Below are positions 25,602 to 35,401 of a DNA stretch of 64,000 nt, piece by piece. A program made the position numbers and the translations under genes. This DNA is from Methanomassiliicoccaceae archaeon (GTDB taxonomy: Archaea > Thermoplasmatota > Thermoplasmata > Methanomassiliicoccales > Methanomethylophilaceae). Within the stretch, counting starts at the first letter, position 1; the number at the start of each line of letters is the position of its first letter. Under the pieces are notes generated by a model. That model had not been told where the DNA came from. It did no database searches and saw nothing but the letters and a program-made list of their open reading frames with translations. The DNA lies in the NCBI GenBank assembly GCA_034928305.1, contig JAYFOZ010000001.1, positions 62,001 to 126,000 of the forward strand. The letters run 5' to 3'.

Positions 25602-26695
25602 ATCAATTTGTCAATGAGCTCCATAAGGTCCACGACCTCGATCTTGCGGTCGCCCTTGCCGGAAGCAAGGTTGTTCACGCAGAATGGACAGGAGGTGATG
25701 ATCATGTCTGCGAACGAGGCCTCGTCGAGCCTCGTCGAGGCTATTCCCAGGGATTCTTCCGGGAACGCGCTCCTTACGCCTCCGCCGCCTCCGCAGCAGT
25801 GGCTCAGTTCGCGGTTGTACTCCATTTCCTTGAACTCCAGGCCGGGGATCTTGGCGATGACCTCCCTCGGTGCATCGTAGATGCCGCAGTGCCTGCCCAT
25901 GTGGCAGGGGTCGTGGTAAGTGGCTTTGACTCCGTTGAGGGGCTTCAGTTTGAGGTCCTTTTTCGCCAGGAACTCGGTGATATGCAGTATTTCGAACGGG
26001 ACGTCTACATACTTGGGGTACTCCATCTTGAACATCCTATAGCATCCTGCGCAGGAGAATACTATGGTCTTGACGCCAAGCTCTTTGATGGCATCAATGT
26101 TCCTCTGGAACATCGTTGTGATGTACTCCTGGTCGAAGCCCACTCTCTGTAGTACGGACCCGCAGCAGACCTCGTCGACGACGGTGAAATCGACACCGAG
26201 CTTTTTCAGAACGGACATCGTGGACCTCGAAGTCTCCTTCGAACGGTAGGTGGCCGTGCAACCCGCGAAGTAGCCTATGTCGGCCTTGTGCTTTTTGACC
26301 CCAAGGGTCTCGGCAACTCCTTTTTCCTCGCGGTACGGGTTTCCGTATTTGACGACGCTGTCGCACATCGCCTTGTGCTTGTCGAGCATGTAGCCGTTCT
26401 TCACAAGGTCCGAGCGGCAGATCTCTACGATGTCCACGATATTTACTTTTGAAGGACATCTTCTGACACAGTCGGCGCAGGTGGTGCACGTGTAGAGGTT
26501 CCTTACGACAGACTCGTCTATCGGGATGTCCCCGTTCAGTATTCCGTATGTGAGTGTGATTCTTCCTCTGGACGATGCTGTGTCCCATCCGATTTCTTTG
26601 AAAGAGGGGCACACGCTCTTGCAGAACCCGCACATCGTGCACACGTTGACCGCTTTTCTTACCTCTTCCAGGTGCTCTGTCTTGAATTCGCTCAT
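25598..26695 (-). CDS. HdrD-like iron-sulfur oxidoreductase with two CCG domains
   Basis: 365 aa. Two N-terminal [4Fe-4S] motifs, CTMCGFCKSVCP and CTTCADCVRRCP, then two CCG domains: GC...VCCGSVLQRVG...CAGC and DPCHMGRHCG...CCGGGGGVRS...CPFC. This is the architecture of heterodisulfide reductase subunit D and of the GlcF/LutA group. In methanogens HdrD reduces the CoM-S-S-CoB heterodisulfide; many Methanomassiliicoccales have several HdrD-like paralogues. Placed directly after larA (2 nt) and before folP, so a role in 2-hydroxyacid oxidation is an alternative. No membrane segments. Confidence 0.82.
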   Translation of the reverse strand: MSEFKTEHLEEVRKAVNVCTMCGFCKSVCPSFKEIGWDTASSRGRITLTYGILNGDIPIDESVVRNLYTCTTCADCVRRCPSKVNIVDIVEICRSDLVKNGYMLDKHKAMCDSVVKYGNPYREEKGVAETLGVKKHKADIGYFAGCTATYRSKETSRSTMSVLKKLGVDFTVVDEVCCGSVLQRVGFDQEYITTMFQRNIDAIKELGVKTIVFSCAGCYRMFKMEYPKYVDVPFEILHITEFLAKKDLKLKPLNGVKATYHDPCHMGRHCGIYDAPREVIAKIPGLEFKEMEYNRELSHCCGGGGGVRSAFPEESLGIASTRLDEASFADMIITSCPFCVNNLASGKGDRKIEVVDLMELIDKLM

Positions 26696-26697
26696 CT

Positions 26698-27936
26698 TTA
26701 CTCAACTCTGGGAATTGTGACGCTTCCATCCATCAAAACAAGGAATTCCGCATCCGGGTCGTCCGCAAGCGCGGAGTCCACTGCGTCCTGTACCTTGCTG
26801 AAAGGAATTATGTTCGCTTTTGAAAGTATTTCGGGGTCCAGGTCGGTTACCGCCCAGACATCGGCCCATGTCATGATCTCGGCCATCTTGGCCGCCTTGT
26901 GGTAACCAAGCTTGTATTCCTTTTTCAGGTTCTCAAGAACTACCTCGGGGTCGCTGGAGCTGGAAAGCTGGGTGAGGAACGTGGCGCTGCCTGTCCCTTC
27001 GCGGCATTTCGACACCATGACGATCTTACCTCCCTCTTTGAGGGCCCACTTGCCGTTGTCAAGCGCCTTCTGCGACTGGTAAAGGTCCACGTCCATGGGG
27101 TAGGGCGCTACCGAGATGACGACGTCCGCCTTCCTCGGGATGCCCACGGAGAACACCTCGTTGGCGAACTCCACGGCCTTTTCGAAAGCCATGTTCAGGT
27201 CCCCGCTTACAGCCCGGTATATGTTCTGGTGCCTGTCGAGGATCATCTGTATGGAGAATATCTTCTTGCCCCTCACGGCCTTGAGCGCGTCCATCATGTC
27301 CTCATGGACAGGGTTGCCTTCAAGTGCCAGAGACTGCGCCTCCATCTTCATCGCCATCTTGTGGTTGGCCTCGATGGTCCTGAACGACGCGACTCCGGGC
27401 AGGAAAGATTTACGTCCTCCGGTGTACCCAGCGAAGTAGTGGGGCTCCACGCTTGTTATTATGACGAGGCGGTCGGAGTCCACTGCTACCTTGTTGATTT
27501 CCATCGGGGTGCCGTTCTTCGAAGTGCCCAGATTGATGCATTCCGATTTCTTGCCGTCGTGCACGACGATACGGTCCTTCAGGCCGGAATAGTGCTTTCC
27601 GAACATGAAATCGTATTCCTCATCTGTGGGGGCACGGTGGTTACCGGTCGCGATGAGGTATCTGGCACATTTCAGGTCGATTATCTCGGAAAGTGCATCC
27701 AGTACTTTGGCCGTGGGTGTAGGCCGCGTGCCGTCGTTGATTATGAAAACGATGTCCTTTCCGCCTTTAAGGAAGGATTCCAGGGATTCGGAGCCGATCG
27801 GTTTTCCGATGGACTCGCTAATCACATCGTTCGGCGGGAGGCATTTCACGTCCTTGGGATAGAACGTTCCGATGAAATTCCTGTCCGGTATCTCGGTAGG
27901 TTGCGAACCCTTTCCATACTTAACGTCGATCTTCAT
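26698..27936 (-). CDS. LarA-family nickel-dependent 2-hydroxyacid racemase
   Basis: 412 aa, normal for LarA, the lactate racemase that uses a nickel pincer nucleotide. Seen: IVFIINDGTRPTPTAKVLDAL, IATGNHRAPT (first His region), EPHYFAGYTGGRKSFLPGVASFRTIEANH with the His and Lys residues that carry the cofactor, and a C-terminal LKEGGKIVMVSKCREGTG. LarB, LarC and LarE, which build the cofactor, are not in this window. The neighbouring HdrD-like gene (2 nt downstream) suggests coupling of a 2-hydroxyacid to an iron-sulfur oxidoreductase, but the natural substrate may not be lactate because LarA homologues act on several 2-hydroxyacids. Confidence 0.82.
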   Translation of the reverse strand: MKIDVKYGKGSQPTEIPDRNFIGTFYPKDVKCLPPNDVISESIGKPIGSESLESFLKGGKDIVFIINDGTRPTPTAKVLDALSEIIDLKCARYLIATGNHRAPTDEEYDFMFGKHYSGLKDRIVVHDGKKSECINLGTSKNGTPMEINKVAVDSDRLVIITSVEPHYFAGYTGGRKSFLPGVASFRTIEANHKMAMKMEAQSLALEGNPVHEDMMDALKAVRGKKIFSIQMILDRHQNIYRAVSGDLNMAFEKAVEFANEVFSVGIPRKADVVISVAPYPMDVDLYQSQKALDNGKWALKEGGKIVMVSKCREGTGSATFLTQLSSSSDPEVVLENLKKEYKLGYHKAAKMAEIMTWADVWAVTDLDPEILSKANIIPFSKVQDAVDSALADDPDAEFLVLMDGSVTIPRVE

Positions 27937-28026
27937 TCTGTGCTCTTATCGACAGTATATTATTAAATTTATCCGCGCCAGGGGCGCGTGCAAAGGATAT
28001 TAGGGCTAAATCGGATACTGTGGTAG

Positions 28027-28965
28027 ATGGCGTCGTTCGGTGAGATCGGAGAGAGGGAGATCATACGCAGGATGCTCAGGGCGGTCCGTCCCTCAGGAAG
28101 AGACGGTCCAGGCGATGATGCCGCACTTGCAGACATCAGCGGACGCCTGGCTATATGCTCTGACGGACTTACGTTCAAGAGGCACATGCCGGATACGATG
28201 ACCTTCGAGCAGTTCGGATGGACGGCCGCCGCCGTCAATTTCAGCGATCTTGCATCGATGGGGGCGAGACCAAACGGGCTGGTCGTTTCGCTAATGGTTC
28301 CTGCAGATATGGATGAGGAGCAGATATACGACATAATGAGCGGCGCCGACCAGTGCGCCGAGTTCTGCGGCACGTTCATAATCGGAGGGGACACGAAGGA
28401 GGGCGAAGGCGCCGCAGTGGCCACGGCGATAGGGAGCATGGAGGACAGGGCCCCGATGACGCGCTACGGCGCCGTTCCCGGCGACCTTGTGGCGATAACA
28501 GGCCCGCTCGGAGGCCCGTCCGCAGGATGGCACTCGTTGAAGCACGGTCTGGACATAGAGGAGGCCGAAACAGCTCTCAAAGTCCCCATGCCGAGGGTCG
28601 AGGAAGGCATGGCCCTTTCGGGGTCCGGTGCCGTGACATCGTGCATAGACCTTTCCGACGGCCTCGCCGAGGCCGCTTGGAGCATATGCGGTCTGAGCCG
28701 CGTCGGGATGGAGTTCCATCGCGATTTCCTTCCGGAAGGCGAGGGGGTCGCAGAGGTCAGCGAACTGCTTGGAATACACAGGGACAAAATGACCCTCTAT
28801 TGGGGAGGGGAGTACGAGCTTATGTTCACTTTCAAGAAGGATAAGATCAAGGCGCTTTACGGATGCGGGGCCCCATTCACGATAATAGGCGTAGTGGACA
28901 ACGGAAACTCGCCGAAGATATCCGACGCAGATAAAACGGAGGTGCTGGGTCATGGCATCTATTAA
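28027..28965 (+). CDS. thiL: thiamine-monophosphate kinase
   Basis: Phosphorylates thiamine monophosphate to the active diphosphate. 312 aa of the PurM/ThiL fold: GPGDDAALADISGR, ICSDGLTFKRHMP, GWTAAAVNFSDLASMGARP, FIIGGDTKEGEG, IDLSDGLAEAAWSI and WGGEYELMFTF are all present. It overlaps amrS by 14 nt. Divergent from larA; TTAAATTTA near 27962-27971 lies in the shared promoter space. Confidence 0.93.
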   Translation: MASFGEIGEREIIRRMLRAVRPSGRDGPGDDAALADISGRLAICSDGLTFKRHMPDTMTFEQFGWTAAAVNFSDLASMGARPNGLVVSLMVPADMDEEQIYDIMSGADQCAEFCGTFIIGGDTKEGEGAAVATAIGSMEDRAPMTRYGAVPGDLVAITGPLGGPSAGWHSLKHGLDIEEAETALKVPMPRVEEGMALSGSGAVTSCIDLSDGLAEAAWSICGLSRVGMEFHRDFLPEGEGVAEVSELLGIHRDKMTLYWGGEYELMFTFKKDKIKALYGCGAPFTIIGVVDNGNSPKISDADKTEVLGHGIY

Positions 28966-29965
28966 TCCGATGGTCGAGGCCGCCTATTACACCAGGGAAG
29001 AAGGATACTACAAGTGCGAACTTTGCCCGCATCGCTGCCACATCAGGCCCGGCAGCTATGGGAAGTGCGGTTCAAGGTACGGAGAGGACGACATGCTCGT
29101 CGCTTACACATACGGAAAACTTTCATCAATATGCGTGGACCCCATAGAGAAGAAGCCGCTTTATCACTTCTATCCGGGCGCCAAGACGTTTTCGGTCGGT
29201 AGCGTCGGATGCAACATGTCATGCCGCCACTGTCAGAACTATGCGATCGCCCAGTATTCCACGGGCAAGAAGCGCACCACTTATGTTTCTCCCGAGAAAC
29301 TTATCGGCATGTGCAGGAACGAGAAGCTGGACATAATATCTTTCACCTACAACGAGCCGACGATCTGGTACGAGTACATAATGGACGTCATGGACCTGGA
29401 CCCGGACCTTACCTGCGTACTGGTTACGAACGGGCTTGCTAACGAAAAGCCCATGAAAGACCTATGCAAGGTAACATCCGCCATGAATATCGATGTCAAA
29501 GGCTTCACCGATGATTTTTACATGAAGATATGCGGTGCGCACCTCGAAGACGTTCTCAGATCGGTAAAACTGGTTTTCGACCAGAAAGTGCACATCGAGC
29601 TAACCTACCTGATGATCCCGGGGCTTAACGACAGTATGTCCGAGATACGCGAATTCGCAGTCTGGGTAAGGAACGATCTGTCAGAAGACGTGCCGGTCCA
29701 CTTCACCAGATTCCATCCGGACAACGAGATGAACGATGTTCAGTGGACGTCTCCGGAGATGCTCATAGCGGCCAGAGATACCGCGATATCGGCAGGTCTC
29801 AACTACGTTTATATCGGCAACATCTTGGCCGAAGGGACAAGCGACACATACTGTCCGGAATGCGGCACCGCCGTGGTGAAGCGTCTCGGATATCTTGTGG
29901 ACATCGAGGCCCTGGACGGGAGAAGGTGCGCATGCTGCAAGCACAGGCTGAACATGGTCAGATGA
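28952..29965 (+). CDS. amrS: AmmeMemoRadiSam system radical SAM protein
   Basis: 337 aa radical SAM protein with SVGCNMSCRHCQNYAIAQYS holding the CxxxCxxC cluster ligands, an N-terminal CELCPHRC motif and a C-terminal CPECGTAVVKRLG / CACCKH pair, the layout of AmrS. It belongs to the AMMECR1-Memo-radical SAM trio, whose reaction is not established. No amrA or memo gene is in the window. It shares a transcript with thiL (overlap) and its end overlaps the convergent peptidase gene by 8 nt. Confidence 0.9.
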   Translation: MASINPMVEAAYYTREEGYYKCELCPHRCHIRPGSYGKCGSRYGEDDMLVAYTYGKLSSICVDPIEKKPLYHFYPGAKTFSVGSVGCNMSCRHCQNYAIAQYSTGKKRTTYVSPEKLIGMCRNEKLDIISFTYNEPTIWYEYIMDVMDLDPDLTCVLVTNGLANEKPMKDLCKVTSAMNIDVKGFTDDFYMKICGAHLEDVLRSVKLVFDQKVHIELTYLMIPGLNDSMSEIREFAVWVRNDLSEDVPVHFTRFHPDNEMNDVQWTSPEMLIAARDTAISAGLNYVYIGNILAEGTSDTYCPECGTAVVKRLGYLVDIEALDGRRCACCKHRLNMVR

Positions 29966-30818
29966 GGAACAGCAGATTCCCCGCCAGGCCGACGAAGAGC
30001 GCAGAAGCGAATATCGGCAGAATGAAAGGTATCATCGGAGTGACCCAAATCTTCCTTTCACCGTAATTTCTGAGCCTGGAATATATGTCTGCGGCATCTT
30101 CGGATATGGGGGTGCTGAAAAGTTTTTCGCCGTCGGCGTCGTCCATGGGCCAGACGTGGGACGTTTCGGCCTCGTCTATGTCCATCATATAACCTTGGAA
30201 CATCCTCTTTCCTTTGTTTCCGTCCCGCAAATTCCTGTAAACATTGTATAATGCCACGGTAAGCGAGAAGAGAAGTGCATGGAACAGCACCGCGACGGAG
30301 AACACGAAGACCTGAGGGAGAACACCTTCCGGTACGCCCAGGATGGGAAAGTTCCAGAACACCGGATAGAATGGGAAGGCCACAGTAAGCGATATCATGC
30401 ATTTCGCATCCGCACCGCCTCTCAGCAGCCCTGCCAGATACATGAGCATATACAGAATGTAGAAGACGGGTATGGTCATCCCCGCCTGCACAATCGGGTC
30501 AGACCGCGAGACAATATATGGCAGCAGGAAAAAGACCAATATCGAACCGTATATGGCAACGGAAACGGTCTTGGAGCGGTCCGAGTCCCAGAGGATGTCG
30601 AACATTATGATCCCGGAACCTGCGGCCATCGCAAAATATTCCCATTTTGCCCCGTGATACAAGGCGGAGATCAACCAGAACGCGATCCCGATCAGGCCTA
30701 TGGCGGCCCAATGCAGGTCGTGGACCTCCCGGCTCCGCACGTCGCTTAGGGCCGCGGACCCAAGGACCGCAATTATGAGCATGAAAAGCATCAGCGGCAC
30801 GGTCTCCGGAACGATCAC
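29958..30818 (-). CDS. archaeal prepilin/preflagellin-type peptidase (A24)
   Basis: 286 aa membrane aspartic protease that cleaves class III signal peptides of pilins or archaellins. Two catalytic Asp motifs: SDVRSREVHD (D26) after the first membrane helix and LRGGADAKCMISL (GxGD-type, here GGAD). Several further hydrophobic helices follow, and there is a longer soluble segment near the C-terminus (DIDEAETSHVWPMDDADGEK) before the last helix. The frame is open to 30983, but that extension overlaps the divergent channel gene; GTG 30818 has the shared TATA box 25 bp upstream, so I start there. Confidence 0.78.
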   Translation of the reverse strand: MIVPETVPLMLFMLIIAVLGSAALSDVRSREVHDLHWAAIGLIGIAFWLISALYHGAKWEYFAMAAGSGIIMFDILWDSDRSKTVSVAIYGSILVFFLLPYIVSRSDPIVQAGMTIPVFYILYMLMYLAGLLRGGADAKCMISLTVAFPFYPVFWNFPILGVPEGVLPQVFVFSVAVLFHALLFSLTVALYNVYRNLRDGNKGKRMFQGYMMDIDEAETSHVWPMDDADGEKLFSTPISEDAADIYSRLRNYGERKIWVTPMIPFILPIFASALFVGLAGNLLFLI

Positions 30819-30836
30819 GGCCCGCAATGGTTCGAG

Positions 30837-30849
30837 AATATTATAATAA
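30837..30849. promoter_or_regulatory. shared palindromic TATA box for two divergent leaderless genes
   Basis: AATATTATAATAA contains the perfect palindrome ATTATAAT (30840-30847). Its centre is about 27 bp before GTG 30871 (plus strand, MscS channel) and about 26 bp before GTG 30818 (minus strand, peptidase). Confidence 0.6.
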
Positions 30850-30870
30850 CCAATGTCCATTTGGGCAACC

Positions 30871-32553
30871 GTGAGATTCAAACTGCCTCTTGCAGTTGCG
30901 GCGTTGCTTTCGGTGCTCGTTATGGTCGCGGTACCGCTGGCCGACACAGAGGAGGCATACGCTGCCACCGTGGCAGATATCAATTACGAGATTACCTATT
31001 CCACCGGTAACGGAACATTTCAAGAGTACATCGAAGATGCGAGTTCCGATATCGAGGTCAATTCGGGAAGCGAATTGAAGATAAACATAACGGTAAAGTC
31101 ACAAGCCACCGGCGAGAGGACCATTTATTTCAACCAGTCGGAATTCAACGACCGTATTGATAATGTAACCGTGACGGACGCCGACGGACCCGTTTCCATT
31201 CTTCCGACGGACCCGATCTACACTTTCGAAGTGATCGTAACCCCCAATACCAACACCCATGGGGCCGGCGAGGTCAAGCTTAACATGGTGGTCGGAGATC
31301 CCGTCGCAGGTACCAATGAAACAGTATCGATCGACATAGGGATCAATGTTCTTTCCGCAGTTTCAAGCGAGGGCTACTACAATAAGATCATGGGCCTCTA
31401 CAACAATCCGCTCGGAGAGCCCTTCGATCAGCCGGCATACGCAGCCATCATAACGCTGGCCATCTGGGCGATCATGGGCATAGTGGCCGCATATGCCGTA
31501 ATACCGGCAATACTCTGGGCGCCCCTCAGGAGCAACAATCAGACCAGGAGAGAGATAACGCGCGGGATAGGCAAGATGGTCGTAATGTTTGCCACCGTGG
31601 CGGGAATAGGTCAGGCGATGAGGGTCTACGGTGCTTCCGACTACTATATCCAGATATTCGACACCGTATCTCTTGTGCTGTATATTCTGCTGGGAGCGAC
31701 AATCGCATGGAAGCTCTACTTGGTGATAATCGACAACGTTTTCCGTAAGATCGGGACCAACACATCCGTTGGAGGGGTCGACGAGACGCTGATCCCTCTG
31801 TTCAGGATGATAGGCAGGATCGCCATCGGCGTTGTTACGGTCGCCGCAATATTCTCTGCCCTCGGAGCAGATCTGATGGGAATAATCGCAGGTGCGGGAA
31901 TAGCAGGACTGGCACTTTCATTGGGCGCACAGAGCACGCTCAACCAGTTCTTTAGCGGGCTGTCGCTTCTGTTGACCCGCCCTTTCAGAGAAGGGGACAT
32001 AGTCAGGATCGGTACCGAGGGCACCGTCCTGAAGGTGGACAGCGTCGGGGTCATGAACACAAGGTTCTATCATACGGATAACGAGCAGGTCATCACGATG
32101 CCCAACAACATGGTCTCTTCGGCAGTGATATATAATTACAGCGTGGAGAACCTGTTCTATCATTTCTACATCTACTTCGGAGTGGCCTACGGCTCGGACA
32201 TAGACAAGGCGAAGAGCATAATGATGGAGGCGGCACTCGACAATCCCAATGTCATGAAGGGCGGCTTGGTGCCGATGCCCGGAGTCAGGATGACGGCATT
32301 GGCAGATTCCAGCGTTACTCTCAGACTTTCAATTTACGTCTACGATTACAATGACAGCTTCTCTACCGACGGGCAGATCAGGGAGCGCGTGTACAGAGAG
32401 TTCCTCGAGAACGGAATAGAGATCCCATTCCCTCAGATGGACGTCCATCTGAAGTCCGAGCCCGCGGAGGACAACAAGGTAGTGGTCATTCAACCCAAGA
32501 AGAAGGAAAAGACCGCGAAAGCGGAACTCAAAGCAGACTCAAAGGTCGAATGA
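30871..32553 (+). CDS. MscS-family mechanosensitive channel with extracytoplasmic N-terminal domain
   Basis: 560 aa. Signal-like N-terminus (RFKLPLAVAALLSVLVMVAVPLADTEEAYA), a roughly 140-residue beta-rich domain outside the membrane, then membrane helices and the MscS core: GVDETLIPLFRMIGR, LMGIIAGAGIAGLALSLGAQSTLNQFFSGL (pore helix), TRPFREGDIVRIGTEGTVLKVDSVGVMNTRF, and ITMPNNMVSSAVIYNYS. Lys/Glu-rich tail. ATG 30853 is upstream, but the TATA box spacing and alignment with the paralogue at 35664 (MKFKTPL against MRFKLPL) favour GTG 30871. It likely gates ions or solutes under membrane tension. Confidence 0.88.
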   Translation: MRFKLPLAVAALLSVLVMVAVPLADTEEAYAATVADINYEITYSTGNGTFQEYIEDASSDIEVNSGSELKINITVKSQATGERTIYFNQSEFNDRIDNVTVTDADGPVSILPTDPIYTFEVIVTPNTNTHGAGEVKLNMVVGDPVAGTNETVSIDIGINVLSAVSSEGYYNKIMGLYNNPLGEPFDQPAYAAIITLAIWAIMGIVAAYAVIPAILWAPLRSNNQTRREITRGIGKMVVMFATVAGIGQAMRVYGASDYYIQIFDTVSLVLYILLGATIAWKLYLVIIDNVFRKIGTNTSVGGVDETLIPLFRMIGRIAIGVVTVAAIFSALGADLMGIIAGAGIAGLALSLGAQSTLNQFFSGLSLLLTRPFREGDIVRIGTEGTVLKVDSVGVMNTRFYHTDNEQVITMPNNMVSSAVIYNYSVENLFYHFYIYFGVAYGSDIDKAKSIMMEAALDNPNVMKGGLVPMPGVRMTALADSSVTLRLSIYVYDYNDSFSTDGQIRERVYREFLENGIEIPFPQMDVHLKSEPAEDNKVVVIQPKKKEKTAKAELKADSKVE

Positions 32554-32563
32554 AAAAAATAAA

Positions 32564-32581
32564 GGCCGGGAATTCCCGGCC
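32564..32581. terminator. perfect inverted repeat between convergent genes
   Basis: GGCCGGGAATTCCCGGCC is an 18-bp perfect palindrome between the ends of the channel gene (32553) and the prenyl synthase gene (32590). On the minus strand it is followed by TTTATTTTTTT, giving a hairpin plus U-run; on the plus strand it would be only a hairpin. Confidence 0.6.
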
Positions 32582-32589
32582 CGGAAGTT

Positions 32590-33573
32590 TCAGACGTCCC
32601 TGTCTATCGCGAAGCGGGCGAGCTCGATCATGAACTCTTTCTCTTCACTCGGGGGCAGGAACTGGATCTTCTCGATCGCCATATCGACCCTTCTCTGGGC
32701 CAGATCCAATGCATATTTTATGCTTCCAGCCCTTTCGAGGATTTCTAGCGCCCTGTCGATCTCTTTCTCGTCGGCATCGATCTTTCCCAGTATGCCCTTG
32801 AACTCTTTGAGCTCCCTCGCATCCTTGATATGACTCATCGCGTGGGTGATCATGACCGTGCACTTTCCCTTGCGGATGTCGTTTCCTACCGATTTTCCGG
32901 TCTTGGAGGACTCCCCGGCGACGCCCAGGTAATCGTCGTACATCTGGAATCCGAGTCCGAGGTCGATCGCGTATTCGTTGATCGCCTTCACAGTTCTATC
33001 GTCCGCACCTCCGGCAATCGCACCTCCGGCGGCCGCGGCGGCAAAAAGGACGCTGGTCTTAAGTCTTATGGTCTCGATGTACACTTCCTCGGTGACGATG
33101 TGCCCCTCGTTGTTGATGTCCATCTGCTGTCCGCGCGCAAGGTCCCAGACGGCTTTGGTGACGTATTTCAGAATGCCCCTCATGGCATCGTCCGGAACAT
33201 CCAGGTCCGCGATTATCTGGAACGCTTTGGCGAACAACGCATCGCCGGCCAGCACCGCGGTGGGCATTCCGTATTTGATGTGGATGGTGGTCATCCCCCT
33301 GCGCTTTTCGTCCCCGTCCATTAGGTCGTCGTGGACTAAAGTGAAGTTATGAATATATTCTACCGCGACGGCCAACGGGACGGCCTTCGACGCGTCTCCT
33401 CCGACGGCACCGCAACATGCGATGGCCATTGCCGGCCTCATCCTCTTGCCGCCTGCATACGGATACTGTCTGGAAGCCTCGATGAGGTCTGCCGGCTCTT
33501 CATCCTCTATGTATTTTTTAATCGGAGCATCCAGCTCGGCCGAAATTTTCTTAAGATAATCCTTTGCGTTCAT
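32590..33573 (-). CDS. geranylgeranyl/farnesyl diphosphate synthase
   Basis: trans-Prenyl transferase that builds the C20 (or C15) chains of archaeal ether lipids. 327 aa. First Asp-rich motif LVHDDLMDGDEKRRG, second FQMYDDYLGVAG, and PYAGGKRMRP are present. Start ATG 33573 overlaps the stop of the IDI gene (ATGA), so the upstream extension is not used. Third gene of the IPK-IDI2-prenyl synthase operon. Chain length cannot be fixed with certainty by eye. Confidence 0.92.
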   Translation of the reverse strand: MNAKDYLKKISAELDAPIKKYIEDEEPADLIEASRQYPYAGGKRMRPAMAIACCGAVGGDASKAVPLAVAVEYIHNFTLVHDDLMDGDEKRRGMTTIHIKYGMPTAVLAGDALFAKAFQIIADLDVPDDAMRGILKYVTKAVWDLARGQQMDINNEGHIVTEEVYIETIRLKTSVLFAAAAAGGAIAGGADDRTVKAINEYAIDLGLGFQMYDDYLGVAGESSKTGKSVGNDIRKGKCTVMITHAMSHIKDARELKEFKGILGKIDADEKEIDRALEILERAGSIKYALDLAQRRVDMAIEKIQFLPPSEEKEFMIELARFAIDRDV

Positions 33574-34625
33574 TCTAGTCCCTCTAACCATTGTCTGGTC
33601 TCGCCGAGCACAACGTACCTAGCTTTGGAAAGCTGTTTGATGTCTGAACACCCGGTCAGCAGCATGGCCGCCTTAAGTTCTTCTTTGATCAATGTCAATT
33701 TGTTCTTCACGGCTTCAGCCGATTCAGTCGCTTCTCTCAGCACAGCGTTTGCGATGCCCGCGCAGCTTGCGCCCATCGCAATGCTGCATGCGACGTGTAT
33801 CCCGTCAAGTATGCCTCCGGAAGCGATGAGAGGAAGGCCGCATCTGGCTTCGATAAGCGATACCGGGGACGGTATCCCCCAGTCGAAGAAGGTCTCGCCC
33901 ATTCCTGTGCGTATGTCGTCTCCGGCATCGATCGCCCTGTGGAGCTCGACCCCCGAGAAGCTCGTGCCGCCCATTCCGGCCACGTCGATGCCCCGGATTC
34001 CCGTACCCTTGAGCCTCGATGCAACGTCTTTCGATATCCCGGCCCCTGTCTCTTTGACTATTATCGGGTATTTTACCGCCAGATCGCGTATTGCATCGTA
34101 ACAGCCTTTGGAATTCGTGTCCCCTTCGGGTTGAACGGCCTCTTGAAGATAGTTCAGGTGTACGGCTATGATGTCGGCATCTATCAGATCGATAGCTCTG
34201 CCGACGCCATCCGAAGCGAAGATGTCCTTGCTGTGCTGAGGTATGAGTTGCGGAGCGCCGATGTTACCTATCATAAGCGGTACGTCGTAATCTTTCACTA
34301 CGCTGTAGCTTTCCGGTTCTACGCCTCCGACGCCTGCCCTCTCGCTGCCGACTCCCATGCCTATGCCGAGTTCGGCACAAGCTTCTGCGATGTTCGCGTT
34401 GATTTTTTTAGCTCCGCTGAATCCGCCTGTTATGGCGGTAACGATAAGCGGGAAGTCGAGCTTCTCACCGAAAAGAGTGATGCTTGTATCTATCTCGTCC
34501 GCATCTACTTCAGGCAGAGCGTTGTGTACAAATCTGACATCGTCCCAGTAGCAGTAGCCAGGAGCTACTCGCTGCGTCAGGCAGATCTTGATGTGGTCGG
34601 CTTTTCTGTTGTTGATCGGTGTCAT
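33570..34625 (-). CDS. fni: type 2 isopentenyl-diphosphate delta-isomerase
   Basis: FMN-dependent isomerase of IPP and DMAPP. 351 aa: [68 protein letters not shown] (substrate Gln and metal-binding Glu), [14 protein letters not shown] and GGTSFSGVE with ASGGILDG. Middle of a three-gene lipid operon with 4-nt overlaps on both sides; together with IPK it forms the archaeal mevalonate route's final part. Confidence 0.95.
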   Translation of the reverse strand: MTPINNRKADHIKICLTQRVAPGYCYWDDVRFVHNALPEVDADEIDTSITLFGEKLDFPLIVTAITGGFSGAKKINANIAEACAELGIGMGVGSERAGVGGVEPESYSVVKDYDVPLMIGNIGAPQLIPQHSKDIFASDGVGRAIDLIDADIIAVHLNYLQEAVQPEGDTNSKGCYDAIRDLAVKYPIIVKETGAGISKDVASRLKGTGIRGIDVAGMGGTSFSGVELHRAIDAGDDIRTGMGETFFDWGIPSPVSLIEARCGLPLIASGGILDGIHVACSIAMGASCAGIANAVLREATESAEAVKNKLTLIKEELKAAMLLTGCSDIKQLSKARYVVLGETRQWLEGLE

Positions 34626-35401
34626 TTAATTCCGCCCCTCGCTATGGTACAGGTGACCGTCTCCCCTCTCAGCAAAGCACCCAACCTTCCATCTACCGTG
34701 CCGTTAACAAGAACACAGTCACGGTTTTTGGTGCTCATTCTGAGCATTGCCTCTATTTTGGAGAGCACTCCTCCTGTTACGTCATCTACGCCGCTCTCCG
34801 ATTTAATCCTCTGCAACATTTCCGGGTCGACAGAGCCGAGAAATCTAGCCTCTCTGTTTGTTTTCGGATCTGCGGTGTAGAGTCCGTCGATGTCCGAGAC
34901 GAATATCACCTTTTTGATATCGAAAAGTTCCGCCAGGACCTCCATGAGCTGATCTCCGGAGCATATCCCGAAGCCCTTGGTGCGGTCTGTTACAACATCC
35001 CCGAAGGTCACGGGCATGATCCCGAGTTTATTGAGCCTTTCGATCGCTTCCGTATCCGTTGCGATCAATTTGTCGTTATTCATGACGAAGCAGGACCCGG
35101 GAGCAACCGATACGGCCGGTATCCCGGCCAATATCATCTCCTTTACTATCATCTGGCTCAGGTCTCTGGTGTCATACTGCACCCGGGCCGCCGCGATTAT
35201 CTGGTCATTGGACGAGAAACCGTTCTGCAGACCGTATTGCTTTGCGAGCACGTGGCCGAATGAACCCGCCCCGTGGACCACCAGGACCTCGAGTCCGGAA
35301 TCCTTGATCTCCCTGCAGAGCTTCGAGACTCTTTCCTGATTGAATTTTCTGTACTGGGACTTATCGGTTATGACGCTGCCGCCCAGTTTTATAATTATCA
35401 T
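34622..35401 (-). CDS. isopentenyl phosphate kinase
   Basis: Phosphorylates isopentenyl phosphate to IPP in the archaeal mevalonate pathway. About 259 aa of the amino acid kinase fold: [39 protein letters not shown] (the His diagnostic of IPK), [19 protein letters not shown] and [13 protein letters not shown], then [15 protein letters not shown] start at ATG 35401 because IPKs begin exactly at this strand; ATG 35413 adds four residues and cannot be excluded. First gene of the lipid operon. Confidence 0.9.
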   Translation of the reverse strand: MIIIKLGGSVITDKSQYRKFNQERVSKLCREIKDSGLEVLVVHGAGSFGHVLAKQYGLQNGFSSNDQIIAAARVQYDTRDLSQMIVKEMILAGIPAVSVAPGSCFVMNNDKLIATDTEAIERLNKLGIMPVTFGDVVTDRTKGFGICSGDQLMEVLAELFDIKKVIFVSDIDGLYTADPKTNREARFLGSVDPEMLQRIKSESGVDDVTGGVLSKIEAMLRMSTKNRDCVLVNGTVDGRLGALLRGETVTCTIARGGIK

